DNA from: Sympetrum striolatum
Taxonomy: Eukaryota; Arthropoda; Insecta; Odonata; Libellulidae
Direction: 5' to 3'
NCBI GenBank assembly: GCA_947579665.1
Contig: OX388345.1
Location: 62,115,454 to 62,179,453 of the forward strand
DNA length: 64,000 bases
Every line of letters starts with the position of its first letter. Position 1 is the first letter of the stretch. Below the pieces are notes generated by a model. The model was not told the DNA's origin, made no database searches, and saw nothing but the letters and a program-made list of their open reading frames with translations. Below, piece by piece: positions 1 through 12,947 of this stretch. The translations under genes and the position numbers were made by a program.

Positions 1-660
1 CAGAACGGCCTATATAGCAGGGAGGTCGCAATATATCGGTTACATCTTCTGATAGCGTTATTTCTCTGAACTTATTTAGTTAGGAGACTAATTCCAAGGA
101 TAACTATATTCTAATGAATACCACCCCGCGTCCTGTACAATCTGAGTAACACCCACTGTTTTATCGTAGCAATTCTTTACAATTCGCATCACCTTTCGGA
201 TTGGTCTATACTGCAGCTTTATCTTATTTAATGAATGATAACAAAAAACGATTCTTGATACGAAGTCTGTACGAAAAGCGAATCCTCAGATTGCATCTAA
301 TGCTCCTTAATCCGATCTCTTGCGTCTCAATGAGCCAATAAAATGGAGAATTCTCGATAAATCCAAACAAGGAAAACTTGCGCGGAACGCTTTTTCGATT
401 CAGCTAATTAATTTCCAAACCTCTCATAGTTTTCCAAGAGATGGATTGTTTGCTATAAATGCGCGGCTCGGCTTCCATCATCGAAACCGTAGGAGAGCGA
501 GCCATCATTATTCTTCACATCCGTTTAATTAGGGGTATTGTTTTCAAACACCGATCTTGCCTTTAGGTTATAGTGGATCAAGTTCATCCTGCTTATAATA
601 CAATGATATTTCATCGTTTTTATTCCCTCATTAAAGTCTCTTCTGAATATTACGCACCTG
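1..660. other. AT-rich DNA, no gene recognised
   Basis: I see no gene, repeat or motif that I can support here. The short open frames have no recognisable domain, and their composition matches the noncoding background. This stretch is the left flank of the inverted-repeat element that begins near 690. Confidence 0.6.
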
Positions 661-689
661 ATTCGATTCCTCCCTTATTACAGTATTGG

Positions 690-1475
690 ATTTGCGTGAT
701 CCGACAACTCAGAGTGCGAAAATTCAGAGTACGACAACTCGGAGAGCGACAACTCATCGGACCCGACAACTTACCGTGCGACAACTTACAGTTCGACAAC
801 TCATCGCACAGACAACAGATCGCTACAACAATTGAAATAACATCAAATTTTGAACGTTTTAAAGATCGAGCGGTAGTCTTTTTACTGATTAAACTAGTTA
901 ATCATTTAATAATAATATATTTAATAATAAATTATTATAATTATTATTACATTAATACATTATCTACAGATAGATATACACCAGGTGGCAGAGTTTGCTA
1001 TCATGCAATGACATGAATAGGAGTAATGGATGTACATATTACAACTGAAAAAGGAAAGTAGTAAAATAAAATACACCATCATAAACTAAAACATCACCAA
1101 TACTAAAATAAAGATCAAAAACCCATCACTTATCCAATTCTTACACATTCAATACTCACAAATGCTAATACTATAATTCAGTCAAGGTAAATCCAGGCGA
1201 AATACATATATATATGGGAAACAAACCGTAAATGACCTATGTATAGGAAACATCATAACATATAAGACACAAAATATAAATACTTTGTTATAGTAATATT
1301 AGTATCTGAGAAGTCTTTCTATTTTTCGTCGAAACGTTACAGTACTTGAAAAGCGGTTAAGTAAATAAATCTGTCAGGCAAACATTTTCCAAACATCTTT
1401 GTCCTGTTTCAAAATTTTATATTATTTCAATAGTCGTAGCGATCTGTTGTCGGATCATGATGAGTTGTCACAGAT
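690..1475. mobile_element. Non-autonomous inverted-repeat element with subterminal CGACAACTCA arrays (copy 1)
   Basis: The left end, about 700-815, carries six or seven copies of a 15-17 bp unit built on CGACAACTCA, some degenerate, followed by ACAACAGATCGCTAC and then a TTTCAATT-type stretch read in reverse. The right end, about 1400-1475, carries the same block in inverted orientation: TATTATTTCAAT, GTAGCGATCTGTTGT and then GATGAGTTGTCA. The element is therefore bounded by long inverted ends, and the interior is AT-rich without a coding frame. A second copy lies at 36.77-37.52 kb. The same words in two places, facing inward both times, point to a DNA transposon derivative. I cannot assign a superfamily. 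The motif TTGGATT lies just outside both ends and could be a target-site duplication, but the exact boundaries are uncertain. Confidence 0.6.
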
Positions 1476-4307
1476 ACTTGGATTATAAGGGCACGATTCC
1501 TATTAAGGCAAGTATGAATGTAGTTTTCCTGTAGACCCTTCGGTTAACCCCCCGCCAGTGGGTGACCACTCTCAGTGCAATAGGACTGCTCCATGTTTTC
1601 ATCTGCACCAGAGTAAACCGCTCATCTCCGCAGTGGTGAATGCGTCACGGCGGGAACCATCCCTTTGAATTTCCACCGCTCCATTTCCAATCTCTCTATT
1701 CCCTCATTTTCCTCATAATCTCCTCGCTTTGCTTAACCAGGTCACCTGAGATCCATGCTCTCGGAATATCACCGAATCGACACGCTTTGACCCCGATGCA
1801 TCATAGCGGAAGGGTTTTCAATTGTTGAACTTTGAGCGTTTTCATGCGGATTTTGCTGCGTTATTTACTTGTTGGGAAAATTCAAATTGCTGGGAAAATT
1901 CATTTTGTTAAACTATATATTTTGCCTAATTTAACAAGTAAAATGGACACTATTTATCATTCTTTATACTATTAAAATCTTATTTGTGTTCATAGATCGA
2001 GTGGAGTATAATGGTAAATGTTTTATCCGGCATATTTCCAAAGGGTCAGATAATTCTTCACCCCCTACCCTTACCCAACACGACCTGACCCAACTATTTT
2101 CCAAGATAGAATATCCCTATAATCTTTCAGAATAATGTTTTTAAAATCCTTAATAGTAGTTCAGATCTATATATAAAGAAGTTATGTTTAGTTTTATAAT
2201 AAGTTACTCTCATTATCATACTTTGAGCAAGGAATTGAAACTCCTCATAGCTTTTAAGCATTCATAAACATTATCTGACCTATCTTATTCCTCCATCGCT
2301 ATATCTTGTTTTTACTTTGGCCCTTTAAAATTTACCTCCGTCATTACTTAACTCTTTTAATTTCGAAACATCCTATTTTACACGCTACTGATAAATCTCA
2401 CTTACTTGAGTATTAAATTATGACATCGTAATTTTTTTTCTGCATTATATTTTTTAAGTGTTCCTTTCAAAGTGAAATGAAATATCTGTTTTAATGCTAC
2501 TGTTATGATGATGTTCCTCTGTTTATATTCATAAGTAGATTTATATCCTTAGCATTTTTAACCTCTAAAATTTTATTTACAAAGAAGAAGAGTAGCTTGT
2601 ATAAGTGCTTGGAAGCAGTAGCTGTTTTAGAATGAAGATCTAACGTATCAAATGGTTGCATTCAACTTCAAGAAAAATTTCCTATGAAATACTTTTATGA
2701 ACAGATCAAGCTTACATTTACCAGTTTTGGGTTCGTTTTAAATTTTCCTTTATTTAATAATAGGCTAAAATACTAAAACAGAATATTGAAAATTTATTTT
2801 TTTAATAAAATTTCTCAACTGTCAGTTACATCACCCTGATCATTGCAAACTTTTAGAATCAATTTTCCGTTAAATGAAATGAAATGATGTAGATAATCCA
2901 AACCAGGAAATAAAACGTCAAGTTTTTCCTCTAGAATTTTACGTAGCACTTCCTGCATGACTTGAGAATAATTTTTTAAACAAAATTCGCATTCTAGTCC
3001 TGATATTTGAGAAAACTAAAACGATTTTTAAAATTAGCGGATATTTTAGAATTGGAGCACATCTGTACCGTGGCATGGCTTGGAAAAAACACCGAAAAAT
3101 TCCTTGGATGGTACGGCGTGCAATCCTAAATCAAGGAAGATATTTCAAGGAATTCTATCCTATGCCTCGTTAATGAGATATCGCGCTGTTAGCTCTGCTT
3201 ACGGCACGTGGAGGAAATATGAACGTAGCATTAGCATTCAAGCTCTTGGGAGAGTCGAGACGCAAGGTGAAATTTCCACGTAAAGAAATCCGGAAACTCA
3301 TTAAAGCCCCTGATAATTGGAAAATCAAAATATCAACCCAAAATGATGGGGAAAGAATGAGAATCTTCTTCTTCTTTTGAAAATGGGGCTCCGTCACCAC
3401 TTTTCGTCCGGTTCTTTTTCTCCAGCATTTGCGATATCTCTCTTCACCCATTTCGCAAACCCTCCCGTCAGTGTCAAGTGACTCTTAATTGGCTTTCCCG
3501 GGGTTCCGAACGAACTGATTGTGGTCCGTTTCCGGTCCCTTCGACGGGGTATTATCATTCTGTCTGAGGTCGTGGAGAGACGTGCAATACGGCGAAGGAA
3601 AGAGCATAGACCCTCTTCCAGAGCCGCCAACTCTCCGGGATCCACTTCGAGTTTACGCTAATAGGACTGCAGCGAAATCTGATTAATGCCGAAGTCGAGG
3701 GAACTTGGAATCGACGGCCCCTGAGTCATGTTCAATCTCCACAATTGGAAGTTGAGGAAACTAGAGCGAGTTGCGATTAGATTCGCGTTTGAAGGCGCTC
3801 TGATGGAGTCGGACGAGTAATATCGCTGCAGTAATGTTATAAATTGCCGTTCGAACGTTTGGAAATCGTTTACAGAGTGGATTCGACTAACTTTACGACC
3901 AAACGTTCATGCCTCGAGCTCTAATAGATCGTCCACTTCGAATTTAAATCTGTTTCGAGTATTGGGATCGGAATCCGTAATGGCAGAATTTTTGGCAAAG
4001 AGGCAACGGTTGCATTAGCAACGAATGCCCATTTTTGAGACCAACCTCTCCTTGCTCGGAATTCTTATGCAATCCAAGAAGCGGAAAAAATATTTAGCCT
4101 TTTAAAAGATTTTTTCATAAAAAAGGCTGATTATAAGGAACCGCAGTCGAAAATTTTTAGCATTGATCGATGAATTGAATAAATAGGGAAAATTTAAAGG
4201 AATCATTTCGATTTATAATAAAGTACACAGCCGCTTTTACACATACTTTTCCGCTGCCAAGTTTCATTCTAATTGCAGCGAAGTACTACACTACCACGTG
4301 GAATGTA
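1476..4307. other. Unannotated DNA with two GC-richer patches
   Basis: No gene is recognised. Two stretches are richer in GC and CpG than the background, about 1520-1830 and 3080-4060. Both carry short open frames on one or both strands with no recognisable domain. Such patches could be conserved noncoding DNA or decayed exons, and sequence alone does not decide. A diverged repeat copy at 2041-2106 is listed separately. Confidence 0.5.
2041..2106 (+). repeat. Old dispersed repeat, copy 1 (partner at 46.39 kb)
   Basis: A run of roughly 65 bases containing GGGTCAG, CCCTACCCTTACCCAACACG and then ACCTGACCCAACTATTTT aligns in the same order with 46392-46464, where the words are GGGGTCAG, CCCTACTCTTACTCAACACG and AAGACAACCGATTTTA. 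I estimate about two thirds identity, so this is an old interspersed repeat of unknown class. Confidence 0.35.
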
Positions 4308-4384
4308 CAGTCCTGGCCAAAATTAACGCAGCACCGGCCGTAAGGATCGCTAGGGAGGTGCTGCGTTAATTTTGGCCAGGAGTG
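4308..4384. mobile_element. 77-bp palindromic MITE, Tc1/mariner-like
   Basis: The element begins CAGTCCTGGCCAAAATTAAC and ends with the reverse complement of that sequence, with one mismatch near the tip. Each arm is 28 bp and they are separated by only about 21 bp. The insertion is flanked on both sides by TA (4306-4307 and 4385-4386), the target duplication of Tc1/mariner transposases. The CAGT-type tip and the TTGGCCA word also fit that superfamily. There is no coding capacity, so it would need transposase supplied by a full-length relative. The almost intact arms suggest a fairly recent insertion. Confidence 0.85.
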
Positions 4385-4386
4385 TA

Positions 4387-7300
4387 CAGCAAATATTTTG
4401 GAAAATTGGAAACCCTTTCTCTTTATTCTTCATCATTTTTTTCAGAAATGATTGTGCACATTATGTATAGTTTAATTAATTTGGTTTATTTCGTAACTTA
4501 AATGAAGAAAAACAGAAACATTGCAGCTTAAAACTATCTTGGCAGTAGTTCTGTTAACTAAGTGCCCACAGTAATTTATTCGCCTCCAAAAAAATGGAAA
4601 ATATTAGGGGAAACTATGGACGCAACCCTTATCGGTCTTAACGTATCCTATAGAGTAATAATGTAATTTCTATTGGAGGATATTTTCCAATGCGATGCGA
4701 CGTAATTCGAGCACTGCACATGCATGAAATATTTTTAATTTACTTTTGTTGCATCAAAAGAATTCTTTGAAGTAACGCAACATGGGAGTTTAGGATCCTT
4801 TTCGAAAAAGATTAGTAGAGAGCGTGTGGGATACTAGAGACTGCTGCGATAAGAGCACTTGAAAGGTAATTCGCATTGAGTATGAGGGCGTAAAATAAAC
4901 AACGAGCCCTCTGTGCTGCCGCCTTTAGCATTGGGAATTAAAGCAACTCATGCCGTGGCAGAATGTGCCCTAGTTGTTTGTTCCACGTGGCGTAAGTTCA
5001 GTGAAATAATAATTTTACATTAGTATAGCATAAAGGTTTATTGGTATTTGGTGGCAAATGATGATTTATTTTTGAGGAAAATTCCAATTTACCGAATCTC
5101 TATAATACGCATGATGCAGAGATACAAGTGTTGGTTGAAGTTTGCAGTAAAGTAATCACCCGAGAAAAATTTAAAATATGAACACTTTGAGGATTTCATG
5201 TCTTAGAGGTTTGATATCGCTACTGTTTAAAATTGATTTAGGATACTTTTTCTAGGACAAACGTGCAGAATGAACGTTTTAAAAATATATATTAATGGCA
5301 GAGGAGCGAACTATTAGTAGTAAAATATCCCCAGCATTTCGAAGAGTTGGATGAACAAAGGGACTTATTAGTATTTAATTCTTATTTAATATTCATTAAC
5401 ACTCATCATCGGATGCGGTGTGTAAATATCGTATTTCTTCATATAGTATAGATCCTATATCTCTCTGTAGTTTAAAAATTCATTAACAAAATATGAGAAC
5501 TGGACTTTACAAAACATTTTGTGGAACCTTAAAAATGCGGTCTTAATTCAATAAAATGTGGAAAATACTAATAGAGTCTTTGTTTATTAAATAGTGACCC
5601 ACGAGGTCAGATAAACTCCTATTGATTACATTCATTTGCAATATTAAAGAATCTTTTACCTGAGCGATTACATTTCGTCCAAACCTCTAATTAATTTACT
5701 TGAGTATAGATCGTATGCCTCATATTATAATATTTTTATTCCCTCCAATTATTCCATCTTTAATGATCATATTCTCAATGCTTGTAATTCGATACATTTT
5801 TGAATTTTAAATATTTGTATTTAGTAATTATATTTTTAATATTTGTATTCGTTAAATGAAAGATGGGTCTGAATACGTTCAATTTCGCTAAATTAAATCC
5901 TTTATCCATCTATATATCATTTAATAAGTCTCGGAATAAAAAGAAGCACATAAAATTGTTACGAAGATGGAGATAAAATTACAGTGGTAGCGTGAAACCA
6001 AGTTTTCGGCATCCAATTAGTCCTAAACCTGTTTAGCTCCATTATGACGGATTTAGCAATCGGCTTATGAGCTCTTCATGATTTCTTCCGAATCTATTCG
6101 GTTGGCAAGCGTGGAAGTCATGTAGAGGAGGAAGAGATAAATCCGCATATGCCTTCCTGCGACCTCTTCCGGCCGTGGTGCGGATATTGCATGCAGAACG
6201 CGCGCTCTTGTCGAACAGGGAGCGTGTTCACTCGTTTTTAAGGGTGCTAGCACGAAAGGGGTGGATTTTTGCCTCGGGGCCGTGTACCGTCGTGCGGACA
6301 CGCCTTGCGTATGCTCCCGTCTTCTTAAATCTCCCGTGTTTTTCTCCCTCGTGTTTTATGCCCCTCTGCTGCGATTATTTCTCGTTCTAGCCCGTCTTTC
6401 GGTGTTCCGTTTACCCGGACGTGGGTGTGGATTGTTTAATGGGTGCTGTTGGAGTATTCTTGATGCGGATCTCTAGCGTTTTGGGGCGGTCTTCCCGCTG
6501 GAAATGGTGGAAAATCTGTCTGTCGATCTGTTAGCAGATATGTTAAGCTCGCGAAGGCATTGTTTTTGGATTTGAATTTGTGTGGCAGATACGTTTTCTT
6601 TTAAAGCGAAAATATTAGTTCTTACCTAGAATATCCTTTGTTATTGATGATCGCATGTCCTCTATCTGTCTGTTTTCTTTTGAGTTTTTAGTTTAGCTTA
6701 TCATTACAAATTAGCTTGCTATAATAAAATTATATTTCTTTATATTTGTTTATTTTGAATTTTTGCATATTTTTTATATTTTATACATTTATAAATGTTT
6801 TATACAACGTCAGTTTTATTCGGTAAATTTAATTATTTTTACGAAGTTTTGAATTTAGTTTAGATTTAACATCTAACCTTAGAATAATTAAAAATTAAAA
6901 AATCCCGTCCAGCCCTATTGCGTAGTTTGGTTGGTGGTGCACTGTTGTGCCGAATTAATTCGTTTTTCTTTGTTCCCGTTAATTATTTCATCATGACCTA
7001 GCTTCGATTGCCCTTATTTTGATGATTTATCTTATAGCCGAATTTGGCAGTGATTGCATTTTAATTTCTGAAAAACTGATAAAACTCGTCGTGATGTTGG
7101 AGACAGGATTCAATAACTTGGCTAGTGAATAAGGACATGAATTCCCTTTATATCTAAAATAAAAATATATGTTCGGAATAATTTCTGGATTCGGACATCT
7201 AACAATGGAAATCCATCGAAGAGATTTTAATGAGAAAATCCTGTCGTTCAATTCATCAAAAGATATGCTGCACTTTTCACCTGCTTCAGATAGTAAATTA

Positions 7301-10300
7301 ATTACATTATATAATTATAAACAAGTATAAAATATATCTTAGGTTTTTCTTCTTTTAAATATTCACATCTAGTTGAGAATAATATCTTACATGCTTGAAG
7401 GATCAGTAACACACAGAGTATATCCCTAAAGAAAGGTGTTGTAGTTTATTTCGCATTCCCATTTCTTTGAAGATGTGATTCTGGGAAGATATAAAACATG
7501 GGTGCTTTATTAGTCGAAGGCTACATCCGGTCCAAGGGCAGCAATTCACAAAACCCTCGTAAAAGTATAAGTCTTCTTGGCCTTGGTTTTTAACGATCCC
7601 ACCCACGTCAGGTTCGACTGTCATTTAAGCTAGCTATTTTTCAAATAATAATCACAGTATTTTTATAATCTCAAGTGATGTTGTTCGGGTGAGGTTTGCA
7701 TATGCCTATTGAAATGTTTAGACGTGGTGTAGATGGGTGCCACGATGAATAAATAGTAAACGTACAATCATAAGTAGATGGTTGAACTATGCTCTGAGGT
7801 AGGAAACAGGATAACAGTTAAGCCACCCGCTGAATTACATGCTTCTAACGTTGATCTTAGGTAAAATATTTTGAAGCCTACCCAAAGAACATTCTTTCAG
7901 CTGTAGACTTTATTTGATAAGATAGGATTTCAATACGCAGTCTTGTCCAAGTAGGAAATGAAATTAAAAACTTACGATTTTAATATTTCTGGAGAAAGTT
8001 ACTACTTGGATTCCGGGTTTCATTGAAAGACGCCCAGCCGACTGCAAGATATAGTTCAAAGAAATTTATAATCACGAAGTTGCGTAATTTCAAATATATT
8101 CGCTGACCTATGCTCGAAATCTATCGTATAAGCGATTACTTAGATGATGAAGTAATTTTAAAACATTTTGTGCTTTGGCAGATTAAGATAATTCAGTATC
8201 ATAATTCAATATTGTGAAAATTCAATCTTTAAAAGCGAAAATTCTTCCCAATTTATTTTGTCTAATTGAATGGTGAAAAGGATGTAATAACTTAAAATAA
8301 TCAGTGCAATATTCAGAGCTAATACAATGAAAAAAATTACTGTTTTCATTGTGGCTCCAGAACAATTTCGTTTTACTTTTTACTCAACGCTTAAAAAATG
8401 GCTGCAAAAGCCTGCGTATTCAAGAGTCATGTTTAAGGGGCTTCGCGTATATCTGATCTTTAAATAACTGTATACAGAATGTAGGCAATTGGAGATGTGT
8501 ACAGGCATAATAAATGTTTAATTAACTTTACTACTTCCGTTAATTGGGAAATTGTCCAACAAAGGATTACTACGTTTTCTTAAAAAAAAGAAAAGGAGCG
8601 CGTATGCTCCCCTTTAAAGGGATTTATTCACCTTTTCCTTCCCAATGAATGCACCAACGAACTAATTAATTAACAACGAACAAAATAATTACAGAAAATA
8701 AGTATCTCTATGAGAGTCCATTAAAATGCTTTGCGACACGATTTTTTTCAATTCTTGACAAAGATCCTTCGAGAGAGCGGAATAAGTAACTTTTTGGATC
8801 GTGCACATAAATTTAGATTGATCAAACTTTAATAACCAATGATACATGTAATGCTTAAATATTTTCACGTGGTATTACAGCAAAATTACATTTTTATCAA
8901 TTTGTCAGAGCATTGCAGTTGATTTGGCTGCATTAATCGATGCTTCCAAAGTTTTAATCTCAAATGAACATTTTCAAAACTTTTGGCCCTCCTTCAAAAG
9001 GGGCGAAAGTTTTTCCGCAGCTTATCTCCTCAAATAAAATGCTCTCCATTGTTTACTTTTTAACGAAACGAAGTGGGGAACTTATTTTCTATTCTTTCCT
9101 CGAAAGCTGCTTCTTTTTATCCATTCTTCTGAACGAATCCCCATTGTTCATTCTTTTATCTTTTACTATAATTCCGTCGGGGCGAAGAATTAAAAGATAT
9201 TCATTCCATTCCATCGCGAAATAAGTTTCTTTCCGTTTAATTTTTCGCTATCTTTCGAAATTACTTTTTCTTAACGTAGGTCTTTGTTTCTCCTGACATC
9301 GTTCTTCCGTATCTCCTCCTGAAGATCATTTTCCTTCTCTAAAAGTCCAACAACAAGCAGCATAAATAGTATCCATATCTTTTTCATATTCTCATTCCAT
9401 GTGTTTCCCATGTTCTTAGATCTCAAACACCAAACTGGAGTTAGAGAGTTGTTAATCAAACCATGTGCATCACGCTATTTTCAACGCAGGCACTGTTTGC
9501 TTTAGTAGGAAAGAGGGTAAAATTGACGATGCGTGGACAAGCGCGTCCCCTACGTTAGTGGGTCAACATTATCTCCAAGTCACGATCGATGATTTTAATA
9601 ATTTCGCAGTAAACAAAATGGACTGAACAATTGGCCCGGAAAAAATCGAGTGAAAAAATAATTATTTAATCGAACTGATCGACCCTAGGGGAGTTTAACC
9701 CCTGACCTTTTCACCTCATAAAACATCGGCGACAGTGTGCTCTGAGATCTCAACCCTAATGAGAAGAATTTGCCTCTTAATTAATGGAATGCCTGATTAG
9801 ATCCAATATTTTACGAAGCGAAAGCATAAAAAAACAATTACGGAGAGTTGACGAAGTAAAATTAAGGAAAAGAATACATTTTGGGGGTCCTGCACAAACT
9901 TCCTAAAATTGTCTTAATTGGAAAATGTTTTTCAGAGTTCAGCAACATCGAGTGTTATGGGAAAATTTTCAGCAAAGTTAATTCATCTATAATAATATAT
10001 TAGTACTCCGAAAATTTTCTTAAGTTAAAATTGTTTAAGAGTTTAGGGACATAAGGTGTAATTGGAAAAAAATTTGGAGCGCTTGCTTGGCTATATAAAT
10101 ATTTTAGTAGTATTAAATTATATAATATTTTCGACCATATTTCCGTTATCACGTAGTTATCCATTTCTAAGAGAAATGAAGTACCTTAATGTGCGTTTTC
10201 TTCTGGAAATCACATCCGAGTGAATATTATTTTAAATTTTTAGTGACATCCTTAATAATTATAGTTAGGTTTTTATATCACTAATAGTTGTATTATAATA

Positions 10301-12600
10301 CAGAAAATATTTTACATAATATCTCAAAAGAGTAACGTATAGTCTAAACAGAATAGACGAAGGTAATGAAATTTAACAAGAGTAACATATATTATTAATT
10401 ACAAGTAACTTAGGTAATTAATTCCAAATGTCAACCGCACCTAAGAGTGCTTAATTAAAGAAACACGCCACTAATAAACAATACAGCTAAACTATAGCAT
10501 GAGATTTTGAAGAAGCAAATACTGATTGTTGTTTAAAACCAGTGTTTCCCTAACTTACTAGTTCATTGAGTAACATGTTGCCATTACAGACAATACATTC
10601 ATAGACGGAGGGAATGATATTATCATTACTGTAGAATGAGACACTTTTTGCTCAGGAGATTTTTTATTTTGTTATCGGTTTAGTAAGAAGACTAACATTT
10701 TCAGACCATCTTCCTTTTCTCCTGTGGGAAATTATCAAGTGTCTCATTCTGCAATGGCTTTCCACGAAGTCACGTCTTCGTATATCGAATTTATTATTAT
10801 TAAGTCTTTCATGAATACAGATTACCCCATTTACATCCATGATAATAAACATGATAATAAGGAAATAAACATAAAAAAGATACAAAAATAAATATACATT
10901 ATATAGAAATAAAATTATTTAATTTTATGAGCATAGCAATATCATTATAACAGGCTATACGTATTTGCTTACAGTTAGATTCTTTTATAATAATAATAAG
11001 TCGTCTTTATTTGGGCGAGATTGAGACTTAATAGTCTCTTCTTCCATTTAACCCATCGTCATTAATTATAAAATAAGAAGTATAAATAATTAGAAGAATC
11101 GTGGATGTAAAAAACCTAAGAGATTCTTAGGAAAAAGAAATCCACTGCAGGAAAACACCCACAAGGAAAGGGGGTGTGAAAAACCTGCGCAAACCTACCG
11201 ATAGATAGATTCTACTCAGATACCTGCTTTTTCTTCAGCCTTAGCTAATTAGCTGCTTTTGATTGAGATCTCTTTCAATGTTGGGAATATCGCACCTGTT
11301 CACCTGGCGGCGATTGACTCACGCGAGGAGATTTTTGAGGAACGTTCAATTTGCCGCCGGCGCTTCATAAAAACTTCGATAAACACAGGGCTGCTTTGCC
11401 GAAAAGACACTATTAAGCGAGCGTCAGACAGGCAAAGGCACTCGTTCTCTCGTTAAAGTGGAGGCGAGGGAGAATAATTGTCTTTTTATTTCCAGAGAGA
11501 CATATGTTTACTCCTCTTTTCCATCCACTCTCGTTTAATTCGAAGTGAATGAAAAACTCTCTTTTGATGGAGTTGCAAAGGCACTCGAATGGGTAAACAC
11601 AGCTCTCCTATAACTATGGCTATAGTATGGCTTTGAGTTTTGGTACGCATCCTAAACACACCGCGTCAAAGGTAGGAGTAAATATCTCTGCATAAAATAA
11701 ACGCGCCATGTACGCTTCACGAATTCTATGGCGTGAGATACTTTACGTAGTATCTCCATGCTTTTTGCATGCTCATGCTTTATATTGGTAAACGTCAGTT
11801 TTATTACGCTCCTATCTTCTACTTCTATTCTAAAGAAAATTATTCCAATTAACTGGCTCATCTTTGAAGAATTAACGTCTATTTGGAAATTATTCCGAGA
11901 ATAAAATTTCAGAACCTTGTTAGGACTGTTTTAAATTAAATGCCAGTTTTACGAGTGTTTTCACAAAAATTTTAAGTTACTTAATTAACGCAGAAGTCAA
12001 TCGCACAACGATAAAAGTCAATGTTTTTGCGCATAAAAGATTTAAAGTTTCAAAAAGCAAAAAAGTGCATTTAAAAGTGATAGTACAATATTCAAAGTAT
12101 ACATTGGCAATTTCGCAGAAACTATTGTCCAAAATATATTTTAATTATTATTTTGTTTCCCGCTGGAATTTAAAATCTGCATTCTACCACGGTATTGCCG
12201 TGCGTCGACCAAAATAAAAGAACTGTTATTTTCCAATTTCAAAAATTCTTATCAGTAAATAATTCACTAAACGATCTAGGGATTCAGTATTTCTCGGAAG
12301 GAATAATCCCTAACTCATTAAGATACAATTGATAATTAAAGTATTGTAAAGAGCGGCAAATATAATTTAGTAGGAGCTCACGAAATTTTAATTACGAAAG
12401 AAGGAGAGGAAGAGATTTTGGAAGACAGACCTAAGTTGTGTTCCCCTGCAAACTTACTTAATTTTCTTTCGATCAGGAATCTAATAGAAATGCCAACGTT
12501 GACAGTCGAAATGATTATTTATTTATACTTCAAATATATTAGAATAACATGCTATTTCAATGTTTGTCTTATTGGATTGAATAATAATTTCTTATATCTT
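4387..12600. other. Long AT-rich stretch, no gene recognised
   Basis: Nothing with a recognisable protein domain is present. About 6060-6560 is GC- and CpG-richer and has short overlapping open frames on both strands with no domain match. The rest is AT-rich with many short homopolymer and AT runs. A possible inverted-repeat element at 10628-10755 is listed separately. Confidence 0.55.
10628..10755. repeat. Short terminal inverted repeat pair, possible MITE
   Basis: GTAGAATGAGACACTT at 10631-10646 is matched by AAGTGTCTCATTCTGC at 10737-10752, an inverted repeat of 16 bp with one mismatch that would enclose about 125 bp. The word AGGAGA, just inside the left arm, also recurs in inverted form inside the right arm. 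No convincing target-site duplication is visible, so this is only a candidate. Confidence 0.3.
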
Positions 12601-12619
12601 AATATGAATTTGTAATAAG

Positions 12620-12700
12620 ATGGTGGCCTCGGTGGTAATGGCTTAGTGGGTGCTTGGCCAGCAGCACTGGCTGTCTAGGTTACGTACCCTGATTGGGGAA
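12620..12700 (+). mobile_element. tRNA-derived SINE head
   Basis: TGGCTTAGTGGG at 12639-12650 matches the RNA polymerase III A box (TRGCNNAGYNGG) at every position. GGTTACGTACCC at 12678-12689 is a slightly altered B box, 27 bases after the end of the A box. The text between them, GCACTGGCTGTC, resembles the anticodon-arm region of a tRNA, but no functional cloverleaf can be drawn. This is the usual appearance of a tRNA-derived SINE head. The 3' body and tail of the element are not obvious. Confidence 0.55.
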
Positions 12701-12947
12701 TAGTCCTTATGCTAGCTCATTACTCAATCGATGCATATCGTTCAAGCAAAGCAAGCTACATATGGAAGTGTTGGTAAATAAATAAACCCGACCCTGACAG
12801 CCCGCGAACGACCTCGGAATATGAAATGACATTCAGTGGCGCATGTTTGAGCACCCATCAACCCTTCCTTCCTCATATGCGTAATCGTCCGTGCTCCTTT
12901 GTAATGCGAACCACACGCACCACCTCCTGATTCGCGATCACCTCGAT
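12701..12947. other. Spacer between SINE head and foldback element
   Basis: This may include the body of the SINE that starts at about 12620, but I could not define its 3' end. No coding frame is supported. Confidence 0.4.

Noticed and set aside
573..1016. 147-codon plus-strand frame
   Set aside because: It runs through the CGACAACTCA array (giving repeated RQL words) and an AT-rich tract, so it reflects the repeat rather than a gene.
12639..12689. Functional tRNA gene
   Set aside because: A and B boxes are present but no acceptor stem or cloverleaf forms, so a SINE head is the better explanation.
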